A stretch of DNA of 64,000 nucleotides from positions 296,709 to 360,708 of the forward strand of contig WNYE01000041.1 in NCBI GenBank assembly GCA_021396245.1, in the 5' to 3' direction. The translations under genes were made by a program, and so were the position numbers. This stretch comes from Sporothrix humicola (Eukaryota > Ascomycota > Sordariomycetes > Ophiostomatales > Ophiostomataceae). Positions 1-11,480 of the stretch are shown here, piece after piece. Each line of letters opens with the position of its first letter. Positions within the stretch are counted from its first letter, which is position 1. A model generated the notes under the pieces. It ran no database searches, was not told the origin of the DNA, and saw nothing but the letters and a program-made list of their open reading frames with translations.

Positions 1-2903
1 GCGATGACTCTGTTGCCACGCCCGCTGTGCTCGTTCCTCCTGCTCACTCGTAGGCCGTCTTCTCTGGCTCTCCGGAGTGGCGCGCGGCAGATTTTTGTAT
101 GCCGGCGGCACTGCCTGCATGCCAGTCGACTTCGGTCTGCCGTGCTCCCTTCAGCTGGCCAGGCGCTGTTGTCGCCGCTGTCACGCCTCTTGGGTTCGGC
201 TTTGGTTCAGTGGAATGCTGTCATGACCTTTTTGTGCGAGTGCGCCTCATTTTGCTTCTTTTCTTTTCCGTATTTCTTTTTTTTCGTACTCGTCTACGAC
301 GGCTTTCTTCCCTTGCCCAGCCGAGCTCGTATTCATTGGGTAATATATTCGTGGCTTGCGTTCCCGTTCTGTGTTTCGCTGACGTGTGTCTAAGAAACCG
401 AGACATTCATTGCCGCTTCTGTCCAGAGTGCCATCTTCGTGAATAGGAGCAACTGCAGCTGTTCAAACCTGCAAGAGTATGGTGCATGTCGTCGTTGTCG
501 ACTTGCACGATGGAACCCCGCATCCAGCGATCCTTTTCCCTGGCGTCATAGCACTGGCCACTGCCAACAATATTTTGGGTTTAGCCCCTTCTTTCGGTCC
601 CACGATGCTGTGCGTGCCCTGCTCATATGCAGGTCAAACAGGTCCGAGTCTCTGCCTCGCTTCCCTCGCCTGGGATGAACAACATCGTGGTCCCTAGCTG
701 CCACTGTAGATGACGCAGAAATCGGTTTCTGGGGGAAAGGATCGGCCGTATTTGCCTTTCTTGTTAGGTAAAGTCTGGCCGCTTTGCCCGTCAATATTCA
801 ACGTCAATGTTCCACATCTAAGGCGTCCCTGGCGAGCGGACGAGGTTGAGAAGCTTCCAACTAGCGGTCCAAAAAAAAAGTGACAAAAGTTTTGGGGGGC
901 CTGGCCAGGGCCTATCCCAACTAAAATCGCTGCATTCAACGTTGTCTTCGGATACGCCGTTGAAAAATCTTCAGGCTAGCCATTCAGCCAGAATCGGAGA
1001 TGCACGATGTAGGGCAATGGAGGGCGGAGAGTCGGGAAAGGGTTGGCCGATCGCGAAGAAGCTGCATAAAAGAAAGAAAATGGTTGAAGAAACTTTTTTT
1101 TCTTTGCTTCCTTCTGCATGTTCCTTTGTTGAGACTGATAAGGCATTTGTCAGTCAGTTATCGCTGGATGACATGAAAGGAGCGAACGAGCAGACGAAAA
1201 CTTTAGAAACGAAGCAGGAGCGATTGAGGACGTCTACTCCTGTGGGAGTAAGATGCATCTAATGTAGCGCCCTCTTGCTATAAGCTTGCGCAACCGAGAC
1301 TGAATAAGATGTTGTCACATATCTTGGGATAAAAGAAACGAGATAAGATATCATCGCAAGCTTACACAAAGAAAAAAGAAACCCAGCAACGCCCCAGGTA
1401 TCGAAATTACTATGACAGCCGTATCCTAGATCCCTGCTGAAATGGCCTATCAAAGGATGATAACTGGCATGTGCCAGGTGGGATCTGGGGCGCTTCGGTG
1501 GCTCCTTCCCCAGCTGTCAGCGATTCGAAAGCACCACAGGTTCGCGCCTGCCCTGCGTCACTGTTCCGTCTCGACTTCGTCCGGCGTCGGCACCACTGCC
1601 AATTGCCCAACCAGAGCTGTTGCTGGGTATCAAATGCAAGAGTCACAGAAAATTATTACTCCATAGACCTGCAACGTAGAGCTTCTTATCACCTCCGTGG
1701 AGAATTCGTATTATCGATAACTTCCCGTTCGATCTCATCTAAACAGAGGCTGCAACCGTGATTTTCCTGATCGATCCTTTGAGCACCCGCTCTTTCCTAT
1801 TCTTTTCCGTCAATTGCGTGCCTGCCTCGCCAGAAATCCATTCTATTTTTGCTCTTTCCCTGGTTGGCAGATTCAAGATACTGCGAAAGTTTGCACGTCT
1901 GTAGAGAGAGGGAACTTGTAAGGCAAGAAAGAGCAAAGGATAATAGATGGCAAGAGCGGATTTTGAATAGTTCCCACGATCTCCGCTTCCCCTTTATTTT
2001 GACTTAAATGTTTTGAAATTCTCTTTCTTCCTAATCTTCTCTCTCCATCTCTATTCATCCACTGCCGTCGTTCACTTGTCGTCTCGTTTGCTCAAAACAT
2101 CCAACCCAACACTCCAACCAAAAACATTCCTCGATCGCGCCCCCGCCGACTCGCCTAGCCCAGCTTGGATAGCTTTCCACCCCCAGTCTTTTCCCCTTAC
2201 TATCCATGCTAAGCTAAAAGCAGCACAGCAACTGCACCATCTTTCACCTCCACCTTGCATTGGTGGCTGTTTTCTTTTTTTCTTGTTGTTTTTGGCAGGC
2301 AAGGTTCTCGCCACCCTCACGTTGCGCTCTTCGAAGCTTGGCCGACAAGTTTTCTCGCCCTCTTCCGTCCTTATTAGCTCCTCGTCCGGTCCTTTTCTCG
2401 TTCATTCTTCTCGCCCCTTTTCTCTTTTTTTTCTTTTCTTTTTGCCCTCTCCTCCTTTCTTATTTGTGGTCGTCTCCCTCCCCATCGCATCCATTGTTGT
2501 GTTGCGCATATTTCTATCTTTTGCACGATCTTCAAGCTTTGGCTGTGACAGAACGAGCACCCAAAAGCTGACAGCTCCTCATTTCTTTTTGTTGCGGGAA
2601 AAACAGCGAGCGAACACCACCTCTGACGACACTCCTAGCTTTACGCTTCTCCACTTTCAACCCCAAATTGACGTTCTCCCCGCGAGCCTAGACCAGTGCT
2701 CTGCTGATCTACTTCTTCCCTCTTTCTCTCGCTTCCTCTGGCTCTCACCTCCTCTTCTCTTCTTCTCTCCTCTTATCTTTTCTCCTACTGTCGCTTTTAT
2801 TCCCTCTTGTTTACCTTCAAGAGACACTCCAGCAGCTCTTGAACTACGCCTTACTTCAGTTCCGATTCCACGTCCTTCGTCCTTTCTCCAACCTACCTCC
2901 ACA
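1..2903. other. Upstream region of glycogen synthase, no gene supported
   Basis: No reading frame here has recognisable protein features. The long frame that runs into the glycogen synthase start (from about 2013) translates to Ser/Phe/Leu-rich sequence from CT-rich DNA and is best read as promoter and 5' UTR. The last 900 bp are strongly pyrimidine-rich on the plus strand, as is common before fungal start codons. Three CCCCT words (1989-1993, 2193-2197, 2414-2418) match the stress-response element core, but the CT-rich composition makes chance matches likely. Confidence 0.5.
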
Positions 2904-5335
2904 ATGGCTCAGGACGGTGTGCGCGAGCCGCGCGAGGTCAAGAACCACTTCCTCTTTGAGATCGCAACAGAGGTTGCTCACCGTGGTATGTATTTTATAT
3001 TGTTCCTGCCGCCCATTTGGCCCCTTTTCCGTGAGCGCCACGGCGTGGCTCTCAACAATTGCTAATTCAATGGCTTCCTACCACAGTCGGCGGTATCTAC
3101 TCTGTTATCAAGTCCAAAGCCCCGGTCACCACTGCCGAATATGGAGACCGGTACACTCTTATCGGTCCTTTGCACCGCGAATCTGTATGTTTTAGCAATT
3201 GGCAGGTGTACAGGTGCCCAATGCCATCAACTAACCATGTATTATACAGGCCGCTGTGGAAGTCGAGGAGCTGGAACCGACGAACCCCGAGCTTGCCGCA
3301 ACAATCGATTCTATGAAGGAGCGTGGCATCCAGATAGTGTATGGTCGTTGGCTGATCGAGGGCGCACCCCGTGTCCTTCTGATTGACACAAAGTCCGCCT
3401 ACAACTTCATGGACGAGTGGAAAGCGGATCTGTGGAACGTCGCTTCCATCCCGGCGCCGCCCAGTGACGAGGAGACGAGCGAGGCGATCGTCTTCGGTTA
3501 CCTCGTTGCGTGGTTCCTCGGAGAGGTGAGTTTGCGCCAAGTTGAGACGACGGTCTAAATCTGTAAGGGTACTTTTTACTGACCAGTCTTTTCTGTACCA
3601 TTAGTTTGTCTGCCACGAGAAGAAGAAGGCCGTCATTGCACACTTCCACGAGTGGCTCGCTGGTGTTGCCCTGCCATTGTGCAAGAAGCGCCGCATTGAC
3701 GTCACGACGATCTTCACCACCCATGCGACGCTCCTTGGCCGCTATCTTTGTGCTGGCTCGGTCGACTTCTACAACAACCTCCAATACTTTGACGTCGACG
3801 AGGAGGCTGGCAAGCGCGGTATCTACCACCGTTACTGTATCGAACGCGCTGCGACACATTCGGCCGACGTTTTCACCACCGTATCCCATATCACCGCCTA
3901 CGAAAGCGAGCACCTGCTGAAGCGCAAGCCCGATGGTGTCCTGCCCAATGGCTTGAATGTCACCAAGTTCTCCGCCATGCACGAATTCCAGAACCTCCAC
4001 CAGCACAGCAAAGAGAAGATCCACGACTTTGTGCGCGGCCACTTCTACGGCCATTACGATATTGAGCCCGAAAACACACTCTACTTCTTCACGGCCGGTC
4101 GCTACGAGTTCCGCAATAAGGGCGTCGACATGTTTATCGAATCGCTTGCCCGGCTGAACCACCGCCTGAAAACGGCCGGCAGCAAGATGACGGTCGTGGC
4201 ATTCATTATCATGCCCGCCCAGACACACTCCCTCACGGTGGAGGCCCTCAGGGGCCAGGCTGTCGTCAAGTCGCTGCGCGACACAGTTGACATTATTGAG
4301 AAGAGCATTGGCCGGCGCATTTTCGAGCGCTCGCTCAAGTGGCACGAGGGCGACCCGCTTCCTGATGAGAAGGAGCTGATCACGAGCCAGGATCGTGTTC
4401 TACTGCGGCGACGCCTGTTCGCCATGAAGCGTCATGGCCTGCCGCCCATTGTGACGCACAACATGGTTAACGATCAGGAGGACCCCATTCTCAACCAGAT
4501 CCGCCGCGTGCAGCTGTTCAACCACCCCAGCGACCGCGTCAAGATTGTGTTCCATCCCGAGTTCCTGAGCTCGGCCAACCCCGTTCTGCCGATGGACTAC
4601 GACGACTTCGTCCGCGGTACGCATTTGGGCGTCTTCTCGTCGTACTACGAGCCGTGGGGCTACACGCCCGCTGAGTGCACGGTGATGGGTGTGCCCAGCG
4701 TCACGACGAACCTGTCGGGCTTCGGCTGCTACATGGAGGAGCTGATTGAGAACTCGAGCGACTACGGCATCTACATTGTCGACCGTCGCACCAAGGGTGT
4801 CGATGATTCGGTGAACCAGCTGACATCGGTCATGTTCGATTTCTGCCAGAAGAGCCGGCGCCAGCGGATCAACCAGCGTAACCGCACCGAACGGCTGAGT
4901 GACCTGCTTGACTGGAAGCGCATGGGTCTCGAATACGTCAAGGCCCGTCAGCTAGCCCTGCGCCGTGCCTACCCCGACTCCTTCGCGGGCGAGGACGACG
5001 ATGAGGACTACATTCCCGGCGTGGAGCAGAAGATCTCCCGGCCGTTCTCTGTGCCTGGTTCGCCGCGTGACCGCACGGGCATGATGACGCCGGGTGACTT
5101 TGCCAGTCTGCAGGAGGGCCGTGAGGGCCTGAGCACAGAAGACTATGTTGCATGGAAGCTGCCGTAAGTGTTTTCCCATTTTTCTAGTCCATGCTATCTT
5201 GCTGCACATTTTACTAACACATCATGTAGTGAGGAGGAAGACCCTGATGAGTACCCGTTCCCTCTGACGCTGAAGACGAAGCCGAGCGGCGGTGCCCAGA
5301 GCCCTCTTGACGGCGTGATTCTGAACGGGAAATAA
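2904..5335 (+). CDS. GSY1: Glycogen synthase (GT3 family)
   Basis: Transfers glucose from UDP-glucose to growing glycogen chains in the cytosol. Five exons: 2904-2985, 3087-3184, 3250-3525, 3605-5163 and 5230-5335, joining in frame to 706 aa, the usual length for the fungal enzyme. The N-terminus carries the nucleotide-sugar loop (VGGIYSV, around residues 29-35). The C-terminal half has YYEPWGYTPAEC, whose glutamates at about 501 and 509 correspond to the conserved catalytic-site pair of yeast Gsy2. An arginine-rich helix at about 570-581 (RRQRINQRNRTE) matches the glucose-6-phosphate regulatory element. The Ser/Pro-containing C-terminal tail (PFSVPGSPRD) is the region phosphorylated for inhibition in this family. 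The start was chosen because it begins the conserved N-terminus and has an A at -3. The model rests on exact frame closure across four introns of 65-101 nt. The symbol follows yeast; Neurospora uses gsn. Confidence 0.96.
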
Positions 5336-7713
5336 ACACATCGAGAAGAGTGTTGGTTCTCGGAGGAAAAGCGGCAGTTTTTTTCGGGTTGTCAGAAGGT
5401 GACTAGGTGACGGCGAAAGCCGGCATGGGTGCCTTACATTGTACAGTCAGTGGTGTTTATAACGGGGTTTGTTCTGATTTTGGCATATACTGTCCTTCCC
5501 GGCCGAAAGTGACAGGTTTCATCTAACCACAACAACATACTAATATAGCGACGGAGGAGCACGGTGAGCCACAGCGGCAAGGCTGAGTTTGCATGGTGGT
5601 GGAGGAGCAATAGTTGTTATTTCTTTTGTTTTTATCGTTCTGGGCTCATAGGATTGTGTAGGATTTATCATTGATGGTGTACGCAGGGATAGGTGTGCTT
5701 TTTGAAAATAAGTGACAACGAAAGAAAATTGGCTCTCGACCGGACACGTCCTTTTCTGGAAAACGACGCATTATCTGTTATGTGATATGTCGGGGATTTC
5801 CAACTACCGCATCCAGGCTCATCTCTGGCATTTTGTGGGCAGTCAAAGCCAGCGACAAGCTCTGCTCAATGAGCTGCATCACTATCGTTGACCTATATTA
5901 AATGATCGGCCCGTGCAATTATGCATATGTATTCCGCGGACATTTGAGCCGCAAGTGTCATGCTTGGGCAGTGCAAGTATAAATGCCATGAGCGACGATA
6001 GTGCGGAGGGCAGTCCAGGAAAAAGTGGCAGAAGACAGCTCTCCATACATTCAAGCCAAGATTGCCAAAACGAGGCTCAAAGTCGGAGAGGCTGCGTAGA
6101 TGAACGATGATTTAGAAAGGCACACTTCACCTATATAGTGGCCGTTTATTTTCTGTCTGATGTTGTCATTTCCAAATCCCGCATATGAGACCGGTAACAG
6201 AGGTTCAATTAACACAAAGTGCGGCGTTGTAAGGTTGCAGCCTGGGCTGGACCAGAAACATCGTGAGATCTGGGCCGCGATGCGCACTAAGCCGTTCTGT
6301 ACCTCACTAAAAAATGGCAGGCCAAACCGTCTCTTCCCCGCAAAATACAGGGGAAACGGTGCCTGGCGGCCAGGGCAGGGCTAGGCCAAGAGCAGGCGGT
6401 GCGCCCTGGCCCGCATTTGGGCTTGCCTAGTCCGCGCTAAAACATCGACAGCTGTTTCGCGTTGCCGTTCGAGCCAGGCGAAAATAGCGTATCTTGTGAA
6501 CGATGTGTCGCAACGAATTGACCATTGTCAGAAAGGAAGACAGAGCTTGAAACAGACCAGCGGAAGTTCGGTGAGCACGAGAATCTCCGTACTAAATACG
6601 GCAGTGTGTTCCTTGCTCTTTCCCACTTTGTATGCGATACGTCGTAATCCTCGTCGCAACATCGTTCGCAACCCCTGGCACGGTGACGCCTTCTATTTTG
6701 TCGATGACCTCCTTCCTCTTCGGCGATCTTGCACACATTGCTCCTCCCTCATTTTCCCTTACCCACCACACTCAAGGGTCGTACAACGAACCGAAAGCGG
6801 CCGGGAACAGAAAGAACAACAGACACTGAGAGACACAGAAACAAAAGGGCAGGAAGGAGTCTTGGCATTGAGGGCGCGGCTCAAAGGGAAAGAGCAAAGC
6901 GCGAATAAAGAGAATCAGAAGAAGAAAGAGAAACCAGAAAGTGAGACTGAGTGTCACAAAAGGCAAGCGCAACCGCCATGCACCTTCTCGTCCTGCACGA
7001 CCTGCACCAACACGCGCCTTCCACAGCCAGCTGCCAACATCGCCATCGTTTGACAACAACCAAATAAAAAGGGCAACAGCTCAGGGCGAAACAAAACAGA
7101 CAACAGCAACAAAAGACAACGAAAAAATGACAAAAGACAAGAATTCGATTGCATTGATCCCAAGCTGACAGCTCACTACCACGTCCTCACTCCTTCGTTT
7201 CTCCTCAATCCCAATCAATCCCTCTCAGCCACCATATCATCCACCTTGATTCGCGCCAGTGCCGCCACCATCTTTGCCCCTGTTCGCCCAGCTAAGAAAG
7301 GCTCAAAAGCTGCATGCGAAATCCAGAAAGGCTTGTCAGCCAACCAAATCACGAAACCTGACAGGAACAAGGACAGAAGCCATTGCGGTGCAGCCCGTTC
7401 GACTGATTAGCTGCTTGTGGGATTTCATCTCATCTTGTCGCTGCCCTCTGCTCGTTGTCAGATTCAGGCTCTGTCTGTTTCTGTTTCTCTTTTCTTCTTT
7501 CTCTCGGCCTCTCTCTTTCTCCCTTCTTTGGTCTTTTGTGGCCTGGCCCTTTTCCCCTCTCAGCGCCCGCACTGCTCTCTTATCCCTCTCTTCCCCTCTC
7601 TCCCTCGTTTCTTTTGACCTCTCTCTCCTCTTTTTTTCCCCAGCTCTCTGCTCTCGTTTTTTCATTTAGTCTCTCCTCATTCCTCTCCTCCCGAAGCTTC
7701 TTTCCTCCGCCTC
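5336..7713. other. Intergenic region between glycogen synthase and the F-box gene
   Basis: This holds the 3' UTR of glycogen synthase and the promoter and 5' UTR of the F-box gene. No small frame shows protein-like features. From about 7420 to 7700 the plus strand is almost pure C and T, the typical fungal core promoter and leader composition. Confidence 0.5.
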
Positions 7714-10076
7714 ATGAAGCTTCCAGTACTACGCAAAATGAACCTCTTCCGGAAACGAGACAAACAAAAGATCGGCGCCGGCGCCGACGGAGGGCTACGA
7801 GACGGCGGCCAGCACTACCTTGGCTACGGCGGTTCTAGTGGGCCGTCATTTTCGATCACAGAGGCCGCCGACAGCAGCAGCAATTCACGGGGTCGCAACT
7901 TCAAGGGTCTCAAGAGCTTGGTCGGGAGCAATGGCCGGCGCGCCGCGTCGGACCCCGTGGTCACATCAGCCGTGTCTGCAACATTCACCTCGGCACGCCT
8001 ATTCCAGACGTTCCCGGATAACGTCTTGGCGCGCATTTTCGCCTTTGTGTGCCCCCACAGCCAGGACCGGAGCTACGAGAAGTGCGAGGATTCTACCTTT
8101 GGCGACTGTATGCTCTGCGACATGCGCGATCTTGCGCATTGTGTCCAGGTATGCCGGCGGTGGCGGCCCGTGGCCGAGCAGGTCTTGTAAGTTTTCCCCT
8201 CTCTGTGTAGCATTTTGCATGCGCAAGCCATTCACCCTATGCTAACATTGGCAGATACACGAGCATTCGCATCGACACCGTGCACTACTGCTCGCGCGAA
8301 GCTCTCCTCGCCGACAAGCGCAAGCGCCGCTCCTTTTTCGACCGCAACGGCGAGCCCGAAGACACACCCGATGCCCGACTGAAGCTCCTCTGCCGCACCC
8401 TCCGCGACGGCCCCACCCACCGCCTCGGCCAATATGTCCAGTTTCTCAAGCTGCCTTACATGCTCCGCGAATCTCGACACGCCGATATTGCTCGGACCAT
8501 TTCCGTCCTACAAAACCTGCGCTACGTCGATCTGCCCGAGGGTCTGTTCATGGACGAGGCCATCTACGTTACACTCAAGTTCGAGATCGAAGCCAAGTGC
8601 CCAGATCTCCGCAAGATGACTTACATGGGCGGGGCAGAGCGCAGTTTGGAGGCACTCACATCCGGCAATCGCTGGCGCAACCTCGAGGTGCTCGAGCTGG
8701 TCAAGATCAGCGTGGATCCGGCTATGCTCCGGCACGTGCTTTGCCTGCTCACCGAGCTGCGCGCTCTTAAGGTGACGGAGCTGCCAGCCGGGCCGCACAC
8801 GTTTTCCGACGAGGTGCTTGCTCCAGCGCCACTGGACGGAGGTGCAGGGGGTCAGCTGCAGGAGTTCTACACCAATCTACCGCCTCTGGAGGAGCTGGTT
8901 CTGACCAACACGCAAAGCCTGACGGCCGAGGGTCTCCAGGCATATCTTGGAGGGTCTGGATTAGGTAGTGCTCTCAAGGTGCTGACACTCAACGGCACAG
9001 GCATTAAACCCTGGTCGCTGCGTGGCATTCTGGACCGCGCACCCTCTCTACGCCACCTGACTGTTGTCGACCAAGTCACGGTGGCATTGCCCATTGCTGC
9101 AAACACAAAGGATATTCAACCACTGGCATCCACGTCACTGCGGACACTCAACTACGAGATTGCACCTGCGCAAGGTGTTAGCCCGTACGCAGGTGTAACA
9201 CGGTCGTACTACAACTACCTTTCCGGGTCGATTCTTTCTGGTGGTTTGCCGAACCTGCGTGCTGTGTACGTACGTGACGCCCAATTCCCCGAGTCGCTGC
9301 TTGGCGACCTGCCGCTGCCAGGCCCAATAGGCGGTGCGGCGTTTGGCGACTTTGGTGGTGGGAACAACAACCGGCGGCCGGCCTCGGCATCGGCCAGCTC
9401 CGGTTCAGGAACGGCCTCGGCACTCAACTCGCCCATGTCTACGGGCAGCCTCGGCCAGCTGCACTCACCAATGGGTTTCCTCAGCCCGCACCATTCTCCT
9501 GGCTTCCCTCCGGCAGCTGTGCCACGGACAATTCCGCAAAATAGCCTGCCAAGTGCCAAACAATCTTCCTCCACCAACCCCTTCCTCGATGCGCAGTCGC
9601 CACCAAAGCCGTGGGCCGCAGGCCACAACCCACGCTTCAGCAGTAACAACCCGTTCGCAGGCATGATCTCGCCCCAGAAGATGCAGACGCTCGAGGTGTT
9701 CACCAAGGGCGACGACGACAACGACTGGAGCTCGATTATTGTTGGAGACAGCGACCACCATTTCCTAAGCTCTGGCATGGGGTTGGGCGGCGGCGGCGGC
9801 GGTACCGGGAGCCGGCCGGTTAGCAGCTACGGCCTGGGTGCCGATCTCGGCGCGGTCGGTGCTCGCAAGAGTGTGCTGGTTAGTATGGGCACCGGCAACT
9901 TCTTGGCTGTACCCGATCCCGAGCCGGGCAGTGCTGGTGGAGGCAGGAACGGCGGCGGCGGCGGCTTTGGAACGACTCTGGGAAGCAGTCCCAGCAATGG
10001 GCAGGGGCCGGATCTGTGGCCGCGGCCAGTCAGTGCAGGCGAGCGGCGGAGCGAGAAGCGGGATCTCTGGCGGTGA
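7714..10076 (+). CDS. F-box protein with LRR-like body and Ser/Gly-rich tail
   Basis: Likely a substrate receptor of an SCF ubiquitin ligase. Two exons, 7714-8186 and 8255-10076, with a 68 nt intron containing a GCTAAC branch site, give 764 aa. The F-box spans about 97-160: LFQTFPDNVLARIFAF, then a 28-residue insertion with cysteines at 113, 124, 132 and 135, then DLAHCVQVCRRWRPVAEQVLY. Residues of about 190-430 contain leucine-spaced segments (LRYVDLPEGLF, LELVKISVDPAMLRHVL, LEELVLTNTQSL) resembling leucine-rich repeats. After about 490 the protein is low-complexity Ser, Pro, Asn and Gly, with Gly runs. An in-frame ATG at 7738 has a better initiation context (A at -3) and may be the true start, giving 756 aa. 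I recall similar F-box proteins in other filamentous ascomycetes but cannot name a characterised one. Substrate unknown. Confidence 0.88.
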
Positions 10077-11422
10077 AGCGTGGGAGCTGGCTCTGGAGTC
10101 TTTTGCCCCGGTCGTTTCTGTCATGTTCATCGCTTCCTTTTTTGCCTTCGCGTGTCGAAGCGACATCTAAACCCCTTTCAGCTCCTGCCATTTCTCATTT
10201 TCTTCGTTTTCGATCTATTCTTGATCAATATTTTGTTTTCGTTTTTCTGCTTCCATGAGCCGAGATTACATATCCCCAGTATGCATTTATTCCCCATTCG
10301 CCATTCTTCTGTTTTCCTATTTTCTTTTTTATATACCTTTGCATTTGCAAAACAAAACTTCGCTCGCGGCGATAGTGAATATTACAAGGCTATATGAACT
10401 GCACTTCTCACTACTCACGCCGTTCGTCTGACCATGTCTCAGCTCATTCGTGCAGCTTAGCTGATGATGGGGGCGACGAGGCTGGAGCTCCATGTGGCCG
10501 TGTCTATTTTTAAATTCTATCCGCTCTCACTCTTGTGTGCACAAAACATAAGCTTTGTCCTTTTCCTGCGATTCGCGTCTTTGATTCTCACTTTGCCATT
10601 CGGCTACAAGGTCTCAGGACGCACAAAGTCACGATGTGCCTAATGCAAGCCGTATCTGTAGCTGTCCGGTCATTTTAACGGGTAAATAAAAAAAGAAACG
10701 TAGCCGATATTCTTTACGTCTTTTTCTTTGTTTCCTTCCTGCTTTCCATATTCCTCAAAGGAACGATTCCTGTTTGATATTCGTGATTGCCAGATTGGCA
10801 GATTGCCACACATCAATATCGCGGGCGTGTGAACTGGTAGTTGATGAAAATTCTAAATAAAGAAATACGGTTTACCTTGGAAGCGTAGAGTAGAGCACAT
10901 CCTCCGACTCGGACCAGATCCAGGCAGCCAATAGATCAGGAGGTCCGGTTGTGTTTTGTTCCGTTCACCGCCGAGTCGGTGAGACCGGTTTTGTGATTTC
11001 TCTATATTCTTGTAGGTAATAGCCACCCTCCCACTCGCTTTCCCCTTTCCTTAAGAATAACTGGCCTTTAATTCACGGGTAGCGAAGAGATCTGATAACC
11101 CGTTTTGCAATCACTCTCCCACTTGGCTTCGTCTCCATTATGCGTTACGCCGTTTCGAAACTCGACCACACCTTTCTGTCCTGTTGCAAAGCGTGATCTA
11201 CGTCACAAAACCATGGGCTCGTATGTCGTCAAATTATGCGTTTATGAGACAGGTGACGGTAATGGGGGGGAGAAAAATGATTGACATAATTTTCAGTGTC
11301 TTAATTCTTTTCGTGTGATTGTTCTTATTTTTTTAATGAATATGATCATAATATTTGCATTTATAAAGTATAATATTTTCTACTGTTTGCTTTGCTTTGC
11401 ATGTTATTCAAAAACGGCTTTG

Positions 11423-11445
11423 TTTTTATTTTATTTTATTTTTTA
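11423..11445. repeat. (ATTTT)n microsatellite
   Basis: Short pentanucleotide repeat of TTTTA/ATTTT units inside the AT-rich island. Confidence 0.8.
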
Positions 11446-11460
11446 CCTCCTCTTCTTCGA

Positions 11461-11480
11461 TTTTTTTTTTTAAAAAAAAA
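11461..11480. repeat. T11A9 homopolymer dyad
   Basis: Eleven T followed directly by nine A, self-complementary over 18 bp. It adjoins the (ATTTT)n repeat. Confidence 0.8.

Noticed and set aside
2013..3065. 350-codon frame running into the glycogen synthase start
   Set aside because: Ser/Phe/Pro-rich translation of CT-rich leader DNA. Its end simply runs through exon 1 into intron 1.
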